NCBI GenBank assembly: GCA_013696965.1
Contig: JACCXN010000007.1
Coordinates: 1-37,044, forward strand
Direction: 5' to 3'
Origin: Bacteroidota bacterium
Lineage (GTDB): Bacteria > Bacteroidota > Bacteroidia > JACCXN01
DNA: 37,044 nucleotides
Shown in pieces: positions 16,285-25,753 of this stretch. The position numbers and the translations under genes were made by a program. Below the pieces are notes generated by a model that ran no database searches, had not been told where the DNA came from, and worked only from the letters and a program-made list of their open reading frames with translations. Position 1 is the stretch's first letter. Each line of letters opens with the position of its first letter.

Positions 16285-17283
16285 TTACTCTGCTATTTGA
16301 GCAGTTGGTTCACTTTGTGGCATAAAAACAGTTTGTGAGGCCAACCATTTTTGATAATCTTCCTCTGTGTCCACAATCAAAGTCATCTGCATGTTATAAT
16401 GAGCAGCTCCACAAATTTTCGCACACAATAGAATGTAATCAAACTCCGGATTTTTTGTTTGCTCTTTCATTTGAGCAGTTGTAATTGTTGGAATAAAATG
16501 AAATTGTGTAGACATTCCTGGTACTGCATTCATTTGAACTCTGAAATGTGGCAAATAAACACTATGGATAACATCCCTGGAGCGGATTACCATATTTACA
16601 GCACGATTAACGGGAATGTGAAATTCATTTTTAACAAGCTTATCATCCCATGCATTTTCATCCTTAACATCAAGTCCTAAATCATTAGTGCCTTCAATTA
16701 ACCTGTAATTAGACTTTCCTAAAGCACCATCATCTCCCGGATAACGAACCGTCCAGTCGAATTGCTTGCCATACACTTCTATTGTAAGAGCATCCTCAGG
16801 AGCCGGGCCTGTAATTTTATTCCAGGTCATTAAACCATAAATGATAATTACAGCAAGAACAATAGCAGGAATAATTGTCCAGATAAATTCAAGTTTATTA
16901 CTATGGGTAAAATAAAAGGCTTTCTTTTCTTTTCTGAAATAATATTTAAATGCGAATACGAACAAAAGAATATGAGTTCCTATAAATACAATACTTAAAA
17001 GAATCATATTAAAATCCCACAATTGATCAACATCAACACCATGTTCTGATGCAGAAATTGGTAACATCAGATCTTTATAGGCATAAATCTGATAAAAAAA
17101 GCCACCAATAAACACAAAGAGAAACAAGAGCATAAGATTGGCGTTAAGCTTATTGTCGCTTCTGCTGATTTCATCGTCTTTTGCACCGCCACGCAATACG
17201 GTCACAAGCTCGTAAATTCTCACAAGCTGCACAAGTAATATTATTCCAAACAAGACTACAAGGAATATCAGAAAGTTGATCAT
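16285..17283 (-). CDS. ctaC: Cytochrome c oxidase subunit II (CuA protein)
   Basis: A 332-residue protein. Four hydrophobic segments (about 3-22, 49-68, 91-115, 132-152) precede the cupredoxin domain, two more than the textbook subunit II hairpin. CuA ligands are His240 (DVIHSVYLPHF), Cys287, Cys291, His295 and Met298 in LCAKICGAAHYNM. The position between the cysteines that is Glu in the usual CSEICG motif is Lys289 here. Glu contributes to CuA only through its backbone, but its side chain normally binds the interface Mg ion, so that site must differ. The aromatic electron-entry region is IEVYGKQFDWTVRYP. There is no fused cytochrome c domain, so electrons must arrive from ActE/ActA or a separate carrier. 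Confidence 0.96.
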   Translation of the reverse strand: MINFLIFLVVLFGIILLVQLVRIYELVTVLRGGAKDDEISRSDNKLNANLMLLFLFVFIGGFFYQIYAYKDLMLPISASEHGVDVDQLWDFNMILLSIVFIGTHILLFVFAFKYYFRKEKKAFYFTHSNKLEFIWTIIPAIVLAVIIIYGLMTWNKITGPAPEDALTIEVYGKQFDWTVRYPGDDGALGKSNYRLIEGTNDLGLDVKDENAWDDKLVKNEFHIPVNRAVNMVIRSRDVIHSVYLPHFRVQMNAVPGMSTQFHFIPTITTAQMKEQTKNPEFDYILLCAKICGAAHYNMQMTLIVDTEEDYQKWLASQTVFMPQSEPTAQIAE

Positions 17284-17332
17284 ATCTTAAAAAATTAAAT
17301 TGCTTTTCGTTATGCTTTTATTTTTGTTAATC

Positions 17333-18538
17333 TTAGGTATGGTGGTTAATCGTTTCAGAAAGGTATGGATGTTGTTTAACCATTAAAGGGGCTTTTGTAA
17401 GTGCATTTTGAACTACAAATAAAAACAAACCAATAAATCCAGCAAGTATTCCAAATTCATACAATGCAAATCCATTCCAACCATGCCCTTCTGTTGCACC
17501 CGGCATTATCATAACATAAGTATCCATCCAATGCCCTACAAAAATAATTAAGGCAACAACAAAAAGGAATTTGTAATTTCTTTTAGCATCTCTAGACATA
17601 AGAAGAAGCATAGGAAAAACAAAATTGATAAGGAACATACCAAAGAAGGCAAAACGATAATTTGCGATTCTGCTCATATAGTAGGTTACCTCCTCAGGAA
17701 TATTTGAATACCAAATAAGCATGAATTGAGAAAACCATAAGTAACTCCAAAGAAAACTCACTGCAAACAACCATTTTCCCATATCATGAATATGGCTTTC
17801 TGTAACCTGCTCAAGATGACCTTTACTCTTTAGGTAAAGTGTGAACATCATAATTGCGATAGTACCGCTTATCCAAAATCCGGAAAAAGTATACCAGCCA
17901 AATAAAGTACTAAACCAATGTGGATCAATTGACATAACCCAATCCCAAGAAGATGTAGTGGAGGTAATAGCAAAAAAGACAAGGAACCATGCAGCAATCT
18001 TGATGTTCTTAAAATGTATTTGTGTTCCACCTATTTCATCTTCTTGTAAAGATCTTTTTCTGAAAACAAGCATAAATGCAGTCCATACGCCAAGATAAAT
18101 CAAAGTTCTTATCCAGAAAAAAGGTTGGTTTAAATAACCTGTTTTACCTGCAATAATTTTATCGTAATTCTCATGTCCTTCAATGGCTATGCCTTCGGCC
18201 ATCCAATGGTAAATATGGTGCCAGTGCATTGTTCCGGCAAAAAGAACTATGATAAGGGCCAGGGCTCCAAAAGGAAGAAATGCAGCAACAGCTTCAAATA
18301 CTCTTTTCAAAGCAACTCCCCAAGCGGCCTCTGCTGCATAATTAAGTGCTATGTAAAATGTTGCACAAACACCCATACCAAGAAAGAAAATACTATTGGT
18401 AAGCAAATTAGCCCAAACCCTAGTTCCATGAGTTTCATGATCAGTCATAAACCCAACTGCAATAGCTATTACTCCGATTGCCATTAGGATGAATGTCAGA
18501 ATTCTGTTCTTGTTTGAAAAAGTATAATTGAGATTCAT
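17333..18538 (-). CDS. actF: Alternative complex III subunit ActF (NrfD-like membrane protein)
   Basis: A 401-residue integral membrane protein with about ten spans, of the quinol:cytochrome c oxidoreductase NrfD/PsrC-like family, shorter than ActC and paralogous to it. It starts with a basic TFSNKNR segment and a first span at ~13-31. The His-rich segment GTMHWHHIYHWM (near residue 105) lies just after the third span and could help proton or quinol handling. Family identity rests mainly on size, topology and its position directly between actE and ctaC, the order known for ACIII operons. In the solved ACIII structures ActF is a membrane scaffold that probably participates in proton conduction; that role here is by homology. 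Confidence 0.9.
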   Translation of the reverse strand: MNLNYTFSNKNRILTFILMAIGVIAIAVGFMTDHETHGTRVWANLLTNSIFFLGMGVCATFYIALNYAAEAAWGVALKRVFEAVAAFLPFGALALIIVLFAGTMHWHHIYHWMAEGIAIEGHENYDKIIAGKTGYLNQPFFWIRTLIYLGVWTAFMLVFRKRSLQEDEIGGTQIHFKNIKIAAWFLVFFAITSTTSSWDWVMSIDPHWFSTLFGWYTFSGFWISGTIAIMMFTLYLKSKGHLEQVTESHIHDMGKWLFAVSFLWSYLWFSQFMLIWYSNIPEEVTYYMSRIANYRFAFFGMFLINFVFPMLLLMSRDAKRNYKFLFVVALIIFVGHWMDTYVMIMPGATEGHGWNGFALYEFGILAGFIGLFLFVVQNALTKAPLMVKQHPYLSETINHHT

Positions 18539-18631
18539 CTGAAAATAATTTAGTTTTTAGTTGCAAATAAAACAAGCAAGAGACGCAATGCTGGCTTTAC
18601 TCTATTTAATGTTTTTTACTCCTTATCTTTT

Positions 18632-19228
18632 TTATTTCTCCACCTGTTGCAGCTTCTGCACATAATGGATAATTTTCCATCTTTGTATTTTGGTGAGCTG
18701 AGAGGCGTGTGAGCCCATTAATCCTTTACCAAAAGTAACTGTGTGAAACATTTTACCTTCAGGTAAATTAATAATTTGGTCAGAAATATAAGATGGGGGA
18801 GGAGGAAATTTTTCTCTTTGAACAAGAATTCCGTCTCCTTTTCCATTCTCACCATGACACATCATGCAATAGTTCGTGTACAATCTTTTTCCTTCTGCAA
18901 GTGTGGCTTCATTTAATTCCAAAGGGTTTTTAAGATTTGCACCAGCTGCTTCATAACCTTCAGCAGTATTTGGAAAAGGATAAGGCATGTTATTAAATCT
19001 TTCTTGAACAGAGTTGGAATAAGGTATTGTTCCTGCAACAGGTTGCCTAACTGTTATACTATCTGGATAATCATAATTTACATATGCTTTTCTTGCCTCT
19101 GAACGATACATATCCGGCATATACTCAAGCCCAGGGCTTTGAGAATCCTTGCAAGAACTTACAGCAAACAATACAAACAATAATATAGCTGCTGGAAAAA
19201 TCTTATTTATTTTACTACTTCCACTCAT
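18632..19228 (-). CDS. actE: Alternative complex III subunit ActE, monoheme cytochrome c lipoprotein
   Basis: A 198-residue protein with a lipoprotein signal ending in the lipobox AVSSC (Cys26), so it is anchored at the periplasmic face. A single CxxCH (Cys121, Cys124, His125 in YCMMCHGENGKGDG) binds one c-type heme; the likely distal ligand is Met171 in GKGLMGSHASQL, after the proline-rich loop FPPPPSY. The domain is the Cytochrome_CBB3/C-type fold. In ACIII it passes electrons between the ActA hemes and the oxidase or a soluble carrier. Position between actD and actF is canonical; 17 bp separate it from actD. Confidence 0.93.
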   Translation of the reverse strand: MSGSSKINKIFPAAILLFVLFAVSSCKDSQSPGLEYMPDMYRSEARKAYVNYDYPDSITVRQPVAGTIPYSNSVQERFNNMPYPFPNTAEGYEAAGANLKNPLELNEATLAEGKRLYTNYCMMCHGENGKGDGILVQREKFPPPPSYISDQIINLPEGKMFHTVTFGKGLMGSHASQLTKIQRWKIIHYVQKLQQVEK

Positions 19229-19245
19229 TGAAAAAGTTATTAAAA

Positions 19246-19785
19246 TTAAATGTCTTTTACTGTTAATTCAGAAACTGCGGACTCATTGATCATACCGATA
19301 ATTTCTTCGGCTGAATTTCTTCTGTTTTGAGTCGTTAGAATTTCCATTAAAAATTTGTCATCAGTTGTTCTAGGATCTGGGTTACGAGCACTTAAACCAG
19401 GCAAAGTGCGGTTTCTAATCAGGTATGTTAATGCCATTCCATGCGCTGCACAAAAAACTGTGAATTCAAAAGTTACCGGAATAAAACTGGGAATATTTTC
19501 AATAAAAGTAAAACTAGGTTTACCCCCAATATTCATTGGCCAGTCACCAATCATAAAATAGCAGATGCCCAATAAGGCTAGGCTTAATCCGGTAATTCCA
19601 AACAAAAAAGCCACTATAGCCATTCTTGTTCTTTTAATTCCAATAACAGGATCAAGCCCATGTATTGGAAATGGAGAATAAACATCATTAACTCTCACTC
19701 CTTTGGCAACAAGCTTTTTAGCTGCTTCCATAAGGTCATGATCATCATCGTAAAGTGCGTAAATAATTTTGTTTCCGTTGCTCAT
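19246..19785 (-). CDS. actD: Alternative complex III subunit ActD (DUF3341)
   Basis: A 179-residue protein with a cytoplasmic N-terminal ferredoxin-like domain (IIYALYDDDHDLMEAAKKLVAKG, VNDVYSPFPIHGLD, the region typical of DUF3341), two membrane spans (about 52-77 and 100-123) and a cytoplasmic tail containing NPDPRTTDDKF. ActD carries no cofactor and is a structural subunit linking ActC/ActF. It lies 16 bp downstream of actC and 17 bp upstream of actE, fully consistent with the operon. Confidence 0.93.
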   Translation of the reverse strand: MSNGNKIIYALYDDDHDLMEAAKKLVAKGVRVNDVYSPFPIHGLDPVIGIKRTRMAIVAFLFGITGLSLALLGICYFMIGDWPMNIGGKPSFTFIENIPSFIPVTFEFTVFCAAHGMALTYLIRNRTLPGLSARNPDPRTTDDKFLMEILTTQNRRNSAEEIIGMINESAVSELTVKDI

Positions 19786-19801
19786 TGTATTATCTTATCT
19801 A

Positions 19802-21178
19802 TTAATGATGCGCTTTGTTTTTATATTTTTCACCCGTTGATTTAAGGATCGTTTTTAACTCATTGAATGCAAGTACAGGGAAAAACCTGGCAAACAACAG
19901 GAACAGGGTAAAGAATATACCTATAGTTCCAATAAAAATTCCAATATCTACAAATGTTGGTGAAAACATCAACCAACTTGATGGCAAATAATCTCTGTGT
20001 AAAGAAGTAACAATAATTACAAATCTTTCGAACCACATTCCTATGTTTACAAAAATTGAAATGATAAAAGTTGCAATAAAACTTGTTCTGATTTTTTTGA
20101 ACCAGAATAATTGAGGCGTAACAACATTACATGTCATCATACTCCAATAAGCCCACCAATATGGCCCAGTAGCGCGATTTATAAAAGCATACTGCTCATA
20201 TTCAACTCCTGAATACCAGGAAATAAACAATTCAGAAAGGTAAGCAACACCTACAATTGAACCGGTAATAATGATTACAATGTTCATGTATTCAATATGT
20301 TTAATTGTAATGTAATTTTCAAGATTCAGCAATTTTCTCATCATGATAAGAAGCGTGAGTACCATGGCAAAACCTGAAAATATAGCTCCAGCAACGAAAT
20401 AAGGAGGGAAAATAGTTGTATGCCATCCTGGTATTACTGATGTTGCAAAGTCCATACTTACAATTGAGTGAACCGAGAATACAAGGGGAGTTGCAACCCC
20501 TGCAAGTACAAGAGAAACTTCTTCAAATCTTGTCCATGCCTTTGCATTACCGGTCCAACCGAAACTTAAAATACCGTATATTTTTTTTCCAAGTGGGTTT
20601 ACCAGCTTATCACGGATAGAACCAAAATCGGGAATTAAACCAATGTACCAGAAAACGAGGGAAACTGTAAAGTAAGTACTGATTGCAAAAACGTCCCATA
20701 GAAGTGGTGAATTGAAATTCACCCACAATGAACCGAATTGATTTGGAAGTGGAAGTACCCAATAAGCCAGCCAAATTCTTCCCATGTGAATACCTGGGAA
20801 CAAAGCAGCCATCATAACTGCAAAAATTGTCATTGCTTCTGCAGATCTGTTAATTGCCATTCTCCATCTCTGGCGGAACAATAAAAGCACAGCAGAAATA
20901 AGTGTACCGGCATGGCCAATACCAACCCACCAAACGAAATTGGTAATATCCCAGGCCCATCCAACAGTTTTGTTCAATCCCCAGGTTCCAATACCCTCAC
21001 CTATAGTATACATTATACATCCTACCCCCCAAAGGGCGATAATAACGGAAATAGTAAATGCGACATACCACGATTTATTGGCTTTTCCAATAATGGGCCT
21101 CATAACATCAGCGGTAATATCTCCGTATGATTTATCACCAAGTATTAGGGGTTCTCTTATATGTGAATCAACTTGCAT
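19802..21178 (-). CDS. actC: Alternative complex III subunit ActC (NrfD-type quinol-binding protein)
   Basis: A 458-residue integral membrane protein of the NrfD/PsrC family with about ten spans. Recognisable conserved segments are WAWDITNFVWWVGIGHAGTL (near residue 73), RSAEAMTIFAVMMAALFPGIHMGR and LPLPNQFGSLWVNFNSPLLWDVFAISTYF, which surround the menaquinol site on the periplasmic side in ACIII structures. The tail TGEKYKNKAHH is basic. It is paired with the FeS subunit ActB immediately upstream (48 bp), the same functional pairing as NrfD with NrfC or PsrC with PsrB. Electrons go from quinol in ActC to the clusters of ActB. Confidence 0.95.
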   Translation of the reverse strand: MQVDSHIREPLILGDKSYGDITADVMRPIIGKANKSWYVAFTISVIIALWGVGCIMYTIGEGIGTWGLNKTVGWAWDITNFVWWVGIGHAGTLISAVLLLFRQRWRMAINRSAEAMTIFAVMMAALFPGIHMGRIWLAYWVLPLPNQFGSLWVNFNSPLLWDVFAISTYFTVSLVFWYIGLIPDFGSIRDKLVNPLGKKIYGILSFGWTGNAKAWTRFEEVSLVLAGVATPLVFSVHSIVSMDFATSVIPGWHTTIFPPYFVAGAIFSGFAMVLTLLIMMRKLLNLENYITIKHIEYMNIVIIITGSIVGVAYLSELFISWYSGVEYEQYAFINRATGPYWWAYWSMMTCNVVTPQLFWFKKIRTSFIATFIISIFVNIGMWFERFVIIVTSLHRDYLPSSWLMFSPTFVDIGIFIGTIGIFFTLFLLFARFFPVLAFNELKTILKSTGEKYKNKAHH

Positions 21179-21226
21179 TTTTTATGTATTGAATTAGATT
21201 ATTACCTGATCCTGTTTAATATTTAT

Positions 21227-24200
21227 TTAAGCTTGTTCCTGAGATTTATTCCGAACCTTAGTCATATACCAAATGTTAGGCTTTGTTCCTACTTCCTCTA
21301 TCACATGATAAGCTCTTGGATTGGCAGAGTTGATTTTAACTTCGCTTCCTTTGCCATCATTGCTTGCCATATCATTGTAATCTCCAAAAACAATTGCGTT
21401 AGTAGGACAAGCAGAGGCGCAAGCAGTAACAACATCTCCGTCAGCAATTTTTCTCTTCTCTTTTTTAGCAACAAGTTTTCCAGCCTGTATTTTTTGTACA
21501 CAGAAGGAGCATTTTTCCATTACCCCTCTTCCTCTTACAATAACATCAGGGTTAAGTACCATTTTGGAAAGTTGATCCATTGCTGGATTCACATCTGCAA
21601 ATTTTTCATTTCCAGGATAGCTGAACCAGTTAAATCTTCGTACTTTATATGGACAGTTGTTAGCGCAGTATCTGGTACCTATGCAACGGTTATAGGTCAT
21701 TTGGTTTAGTCCTTCATTGCTATGAGTTGTTGCGGCAACAGGGCAAACTGTTTCGCAAGGAGCGTGGTTGCAATGTTGGCAAAGCATAGGCTGAAAAGAA
21801 ACTTCAGGATTTTCAGCTTCCGGAACTTCCATTTCAAGATACATGTCTATTGCACCAACATTCTCATCAGCAGCTTTTTTCTTTGTCATTGCAGAACTGA
21901 AATACCTGTCAATTCTAAGCCAATGCATATCTCTTCCTCTTCTAACTTCATCTTTACCTACAACTGGTACATTGTTTTCAGAATGGCATGCAGTAACGCA
22001 AGCTCCACAACCAAAGCAAGTGTTTAAATCAATTGTCATAGCCCATCTATGGCCTATTGTATCCACCGGATGTTCTCTCCAAAGATCAACTTTACTAACC
22101 AATTGTGGACCTTTAAAAGTGGCAAGCATTATATCAGGATTACCCGATTTTGGATCCGCCAGATAATCCGTCAAAATAGTTTCTTTAACAATCTCACGAC
22201 CCATTAAAGTATGATGCTGCTGAACAGAAGCAATTTGATGTTTTTCACCAGTTTTGCTGATTGAAACACTTGAAATAGTATAATTATAGGTCCCATTTGC
22301 AAAAGTTGCCAGAGGAAAAGCGTTTTTACCTACTTCATTACCAGCTTTCCCCGCTTTAGTCCTTCCGTAACCTAAGGCAATTCCAATGGTTCCGTAAGCT
22401 TGACCTGGTTGTGGAACAACCGGAAGTTTAATGGAAATGCCATTTACAACAACCTCGGCAACATCAGCCTCATCCTCTCCTCTTGCAAGCAAACCAAATT
22501 TCCAATTGATTTCCTGCATTTGCTGAGGAGCCATGGTAATATAGTTATCCCAGGTAATTCTGGTAACCGGATCAGGAAGTTCTTGCAACCAAGGATTATT
22601 TGCCTGATTTCCATCTCCCATACTGATTTTTTGATACAAAGCAAGTTCTAATTCCCCTGGTTTAACAGTGGTAATTTTTGATGCAGAACCACTCAGGTCA
22701 GCGCCAAAAGAAACAGGTTCGGCTTGTTGAACCGGAATTTCAAAAACACCATCATGCAAGGTATTGTTCCAGAAGGAATCAAAAAGGGTATTGGTTGTTT
22801 GTAATGGGAAGATCCTATCATTCCAGGTATTTCTAATAAAAGAATAATAGCTTAAATCACTTCCAGACCACTTTAATAAACTATCCTGCACCTGACGCGT
22901 ATTAAACAAAGGCGAAATTGTAGGCTGTGCTAATGAATATTTGCTCGTTCTTGGTTGAAGATCATTCCATGACTCAAGGTAATGATGATCAGGGCACACA
23001 TAATTTACAAGAGAAGCTGTTTCATCCTCTTTATCAGAAAAAGAAACAGAAAGTTTAACTTTACTTAATCCTTGTGCAAAGGCATCACCATTTGGCAATG
23101 AATATACAGGATTAACTCCATAAATGAATAATGCTGCAACAGCACCTGAATTCATATCTTTTACAAGTTGATCTACATTTGCATCATCCCCTTGCTTTGT
23201 TAAATCTGCATTATTTAAATCAATTGTTTTGCCATAGTTCCCCAAAAGAGAATTAATAGCATTCACTATTGTTTGTACTGCAATATCATTAGATCCAGCT
23301 ACAACCAGAGAACTTCCTCTATTTGCCCAAAGTTCTTCAGCTGCTTTACTTATTGTATTTTTAAAAGGCACCTCAACATTAGAAAGTGTTTGTGCACCAG
23401 ATTTTTTTGCGATTTCATTATACAATGCCAATGCAGCCAGTCCTTGTTCAGATGGTTTAACAGGAACCCGAACATCAGCATTACTTCCGGTTAGGGAAAG
23501 GTTTGATTCAAAAGCATACATGCGTGACATCCAACCATTTTCAGGTCTTCTTGTTTTAGCAAATTGTGTTAAGTATTCAATTGAAGAACCCCATCCGCCC
23601 ATAAAATCAGCAGCAATAGTTACTACAACTTTTGCATTAGAGAAATTTAAGGATGGAAATGCAGCTTTTCCAAAACTTGCCTGGTTAGCCTTGATAATTC
23701 CAGAATAGGAAATAGTATCGTAATTTACATGTACTACATTTGGATATTTTGCAGAAAAATCTGCAATCACCTGTTTTGTAGAAGGACTAATAATTGAATG
23801 AGAAAGAATTCGTATGTTTCCACCTTGTGCCGCAATTTGTTCCATTTGCTTTGTGATTTCTCCGTCTACGCTATTCCATGTTGTTGGACTACCAGCAGCA
23901 AGAGGACCATTTAACCTTGTAGAATCATACAGAGATAAAACAGATGAATTAACCCTTGCGTTTACACCAGCTCCTGTAATGGAAGAATTTTTATTCCCGG
24001 TAATATGTATTGGTCTTCCTTCCCTTGTTTTTACTAGAATACTTGCATAATCATTTCCATCAAAATAGGAACTAGCATACCAATTGGCAACTCCTGGAGT
24101 AACTTCTTCAGGTTTATTCAAATAGGGCACGGCCTTAATAACAGGGGTTTCGCATGCAGCAAGCGAGGCAGCGGTAACACTAAATCCCAAAACTTTAAGA

Positions 24201-24358
24201 AAATCTCTTCTGTTGGTTGATGATTCAGCTAAATTATCATCACCTAAGAAAGATTCCAAAGGCATTTCCTCTGCAAATTCTTTTTTAGAAGAATTTACAA
24301 ATTCCGGATCTTCATTTAATTGTGCTAAACTTTTCCAGTATTTTTTTGTAGTACCCAT
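21227..24358 (-). CDS. actB: Alternative complex III subunit ActB (molybdopterin-like domain fused to FeS domain)
   Basis: A 1043-residue fusion. Residues 1-50 resemble the extended Tat-translocation region (YWKSLAQLNEDPEF) found on MoCo/4Fe-4S proteins, followed by the twin-arginine motif NRRDFLK (Arg50-Arg51) and a lipobox LAAC (Cys69), so the protein is exported folded and probably lipidated. Residues ~75-740 form the molybdopterin-oxidoreductase-like B1 domain, which in ACIII holds no cofactor. Residues ~770-1000 form the ferredoxin-like B2 domain with four Cys groups: CFGCGACVTAC, CQHCNHAPCETVC, CIGTRYCANNC and CSFC...CASAC, for the 4Fe-4S and 3Fe-4S clusters known in this subunit. It is the electron conduit from ActC to ActA. 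Length and fusion match Rhodothermus and Flavobacterium ActB. Confidence 0.95.
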   Translation of the reverse strand: MGTTKKYWKSLAQLNEDPEFVNSSKKEFAEEMPLESFLGDDNLAESSTNRRDFLKVLGFSVTAASLAACETPVIKAVPYLNKPEEVTPGVANWYASSYFDGNDYASILVKTREGRPIHITGNKNSSITGAGVNARVNSSVLSLYDSTRLNGPLAAGSPTTWNSVDGEITKQMEQIAAQGGNIRILSHSIISPSTKQVIADFSAKYPNVVHVNYDTISYSGIIKANQASFGKAAFPSLNFSNAKVVVTIAADFMGGWGSSIEYLTQFAKTRRPENGWMSRMYAFESNLSLTGSNADVRVPVKPSEQGLAALALYNEIAKKSGAQTLSNVEVPFKNTISKAAEELWANRGSSLVVAGSNDIAVQTIVNAINSLLGNYGKTIDLNNADLTKQGDDANVDQLVKDMNSGAVAALFIYGVNPVYSLPNGDAFAQGLSKVKLSVSFSDKEDETASLVNYVCPDHHYLESWNDLQPRTSKYSLAQPTISPLFNTRQVQDSLLKWSGSDLSYYSFIRNTWNDRIFPLQTTNTLFDSFWNNTLHDGVFEIPVQQAEPVSFGADLSGSASKITTVKPGELELALYQKISMGDGNQANNPWLQELPDPVTRITWDNYITMAPQQMQEINWKFGLLARGEDEADVAEVVVNGISIKLPVVPQPGQAYGTIGIALGYGRTKAGKAGNEVGKNAFPLATFANGTYNYTISSVSISKTGEKHQIASVQQHHTLMGREIVKETILTDYLADPKSGNPDIMLATFKGPQLVSKVDLWREHPVDTIGHRWAMTIDLNTCFGCGACVTACHSENNVPVVGKDEVRRGRDMHWLRIDRYFSSAMTKKKAADENVGAIDMYLEMEVPEAENPEVSFQPMLCQHCNHAPCETVCPVAATTHSNEGLNQMTYNRCIGTRYCANNCPYKVRRFNWFSYPGNEKFADVNPAMDQLSKMVLNPDVIVRGRGVMEKCSFCVQKIQAGKLVAKKEKRKIADGDVVTACASACPTNAIVFGDYNDMASNDGKGSEVKINSANPRAYHVIEEVGTKPNIWYMTKVRNKSQEQA

Positions 24359-24409
24359 GTTTTTTTCAATATATAATATTTGTACCCATAAGGGGCAGCA
24401 ATAATTTTT

Positions 24410-25693
24410 TTAGTAATGACACTTGGCACACTCAATGCCACCAATTTTATCTACTGTTAGTTTTGTATGATCTGATTTAACTGATCCGGGATTGGCTTTA
24501 TAAGCATGTCCGGATTCAACAAGACGTTTATGGAATTCTTCATAATACCCGTTGCCTGCAGTTTTAACTTCTGTTTCGCGATGGCAATCAATACACCATC
24601 CCATAGTAAGATCAGTATGCTGGGCTACAACCTCCATTTTTTCAACAGGCCCATGGCAAGTTTGACATTCAACACCTGCAACATTTACGTGTTGCGAGTG
24701 ATTGAAATAGGCAAGATCAGGCAAGTTATGCACCCTAACCCAGCTTATTGGTTTTGTATTTGTTCCATAAGTTCCCGTTGCAGGATCATAATCAAGGGCT
24801 TCATATATTTTAGCAATTTCTGTTGAACCAGTTTCAGTACCTTCCTGAATGCCTTTATGACAATTCATGCATACATTTGCTGAAGGAATTCCCGCATGTC
24901 TGCTCTCATCTGCCGCGGAGTGGCAATAAATACAGGCGATCGCATTGTCACCAGCATGTATTCTGTGAGAGAAATTAATTGGTTGTTCAGGAGCGTATCC
25001 TTTATAAACGCCTATTCCCATTAATGAATCCCAACCATCCTTCATCCCTCCAATAACAAGCAAAATAATTATTAAGGCAGTAAGCTTATTGTTCCTGTAA
25101 ATCCATGCCCTTACTGATTCTAAAAATGAAAGTTCAGGACCCTCAGGAATACTTAATTTTTCATTTACTACTTTTTTAAGTGATTTTTTAACTCCTATTA
25201 ATATCAATAAAAGAATTATTAAAACAACAGCAATAGAAAACAAAGTAAGAATTGTAGATGTTGGAGAAGTTACTTTTTCAGCACCTGGTAAACCCTTTGG
25301 AACATCACCCACTTTAACCGGAGGATTTGCAACATAACTTAAGATGGCTTCAATTTCTTCATCCTTTAAATGAGGAAAAGGAGTCATTATAGACTTGTTG
25401 TACTGCTCAAACAATTGATTAGCGTATGGATCGCCAGTTTTCAAGAATTCAGGAGCATTTCTAATCCAAGAATACAGGTTTTCTTTATTCTGCCATCTGT
25501 CTTGAACACCTTTTAAACCAGGGCCAATTAGCTTAGCATCGGTTATGGTATGACATGATGAACAATTGTTCCTGAATAGTTTTTGCCCATCAGGTTGTGC
25601 AAAAGCAGTTTTAACACTAAAAAAAGTGAAAAAAACCATACATATTGTGAGAACCCATATTGCCCGTAAAGGCTTATTGGATGTAGTATTCAT
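24410..25693 (-). CDS. actA: Alternative complex III subunit ActA, multiheme cytochrome c with six CxxCH motifs
   Basis: A 427-residue protein starting with a signal peptide (~1-32). Residues ~34-124 form a monoheme cytochrome c domain (CSSCH, Cys44/His48, likely distal Met103 in SIMTPFPHL). A membrane span follows (147-168), then a basic linker, then a second span (203-217). The pentaheme domain has CIYCH (254), CMNCH (275), CQTCH (343), CIDCH (367) and CAKCH (422, at the very C-terminus), with further His residues (FSHRIHAGD, FNHSQHVNV) available as distal ligands. The classical ActA is described as pentaheme; the N-terminal cytochrome domain makes six here. It is the first gene of the operon and provides the heme wire from ActB towards ActE and the oxidase. 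Confidence 0.93.
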   Translation of the reverse strand: MNTTSNKPLRAIWVLTICMVFFTFFSVKTAFAQPDGQKLFRNNCSSCHTITDAKLIGPGLKGVQDRWQNKENLYSWIRNAPEFLKTGDPYANQLFEQYNKSIMTPFPHLKDEEIEAILSYVANPPVKVGDVPKGLPGAEKVTSPTSTILTLFSIAVVLIILLLILIGVKKSLKKVVNEKLSIPEGPELSFLESVRAWIYRNNKLTALIIILLVIGGMKDGWDSLMGIGVYKGYAPEQPINFSHRIHAGDNAIACIYCHSAADESRHAGIPSANVCMNCHKGIQEGTETGSTEIAKIYEALDYDPATGTYGTNTKPISWVRVHNLPDLAYFNHSQHVNVAGVECQTCHGPVEKMEVVAQHTDLTMGWCIDCHRETEVKTAGNGYYEEFHKRLVESGHAYKANPGSVKSDHTKLTVDKIGGIECAKCHY

Positions 25694-25753
25694 ACTGAAT
25701 TTTTTAGATGATCTGTATCAAAAATTAGAACTAATCAGATTTTTTATCGGAGG

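Noticed and set aside
21173-21709. 178-codon plus-strand frame antisense to the actB 3' end and extending into the actC-actB gap
   Set aside because: It overlaps conserved FeS-cluster codons of ActB on the other strand, and its product is a compositionally odd Phe/Ser/Tyr-rich sequence without a domain.
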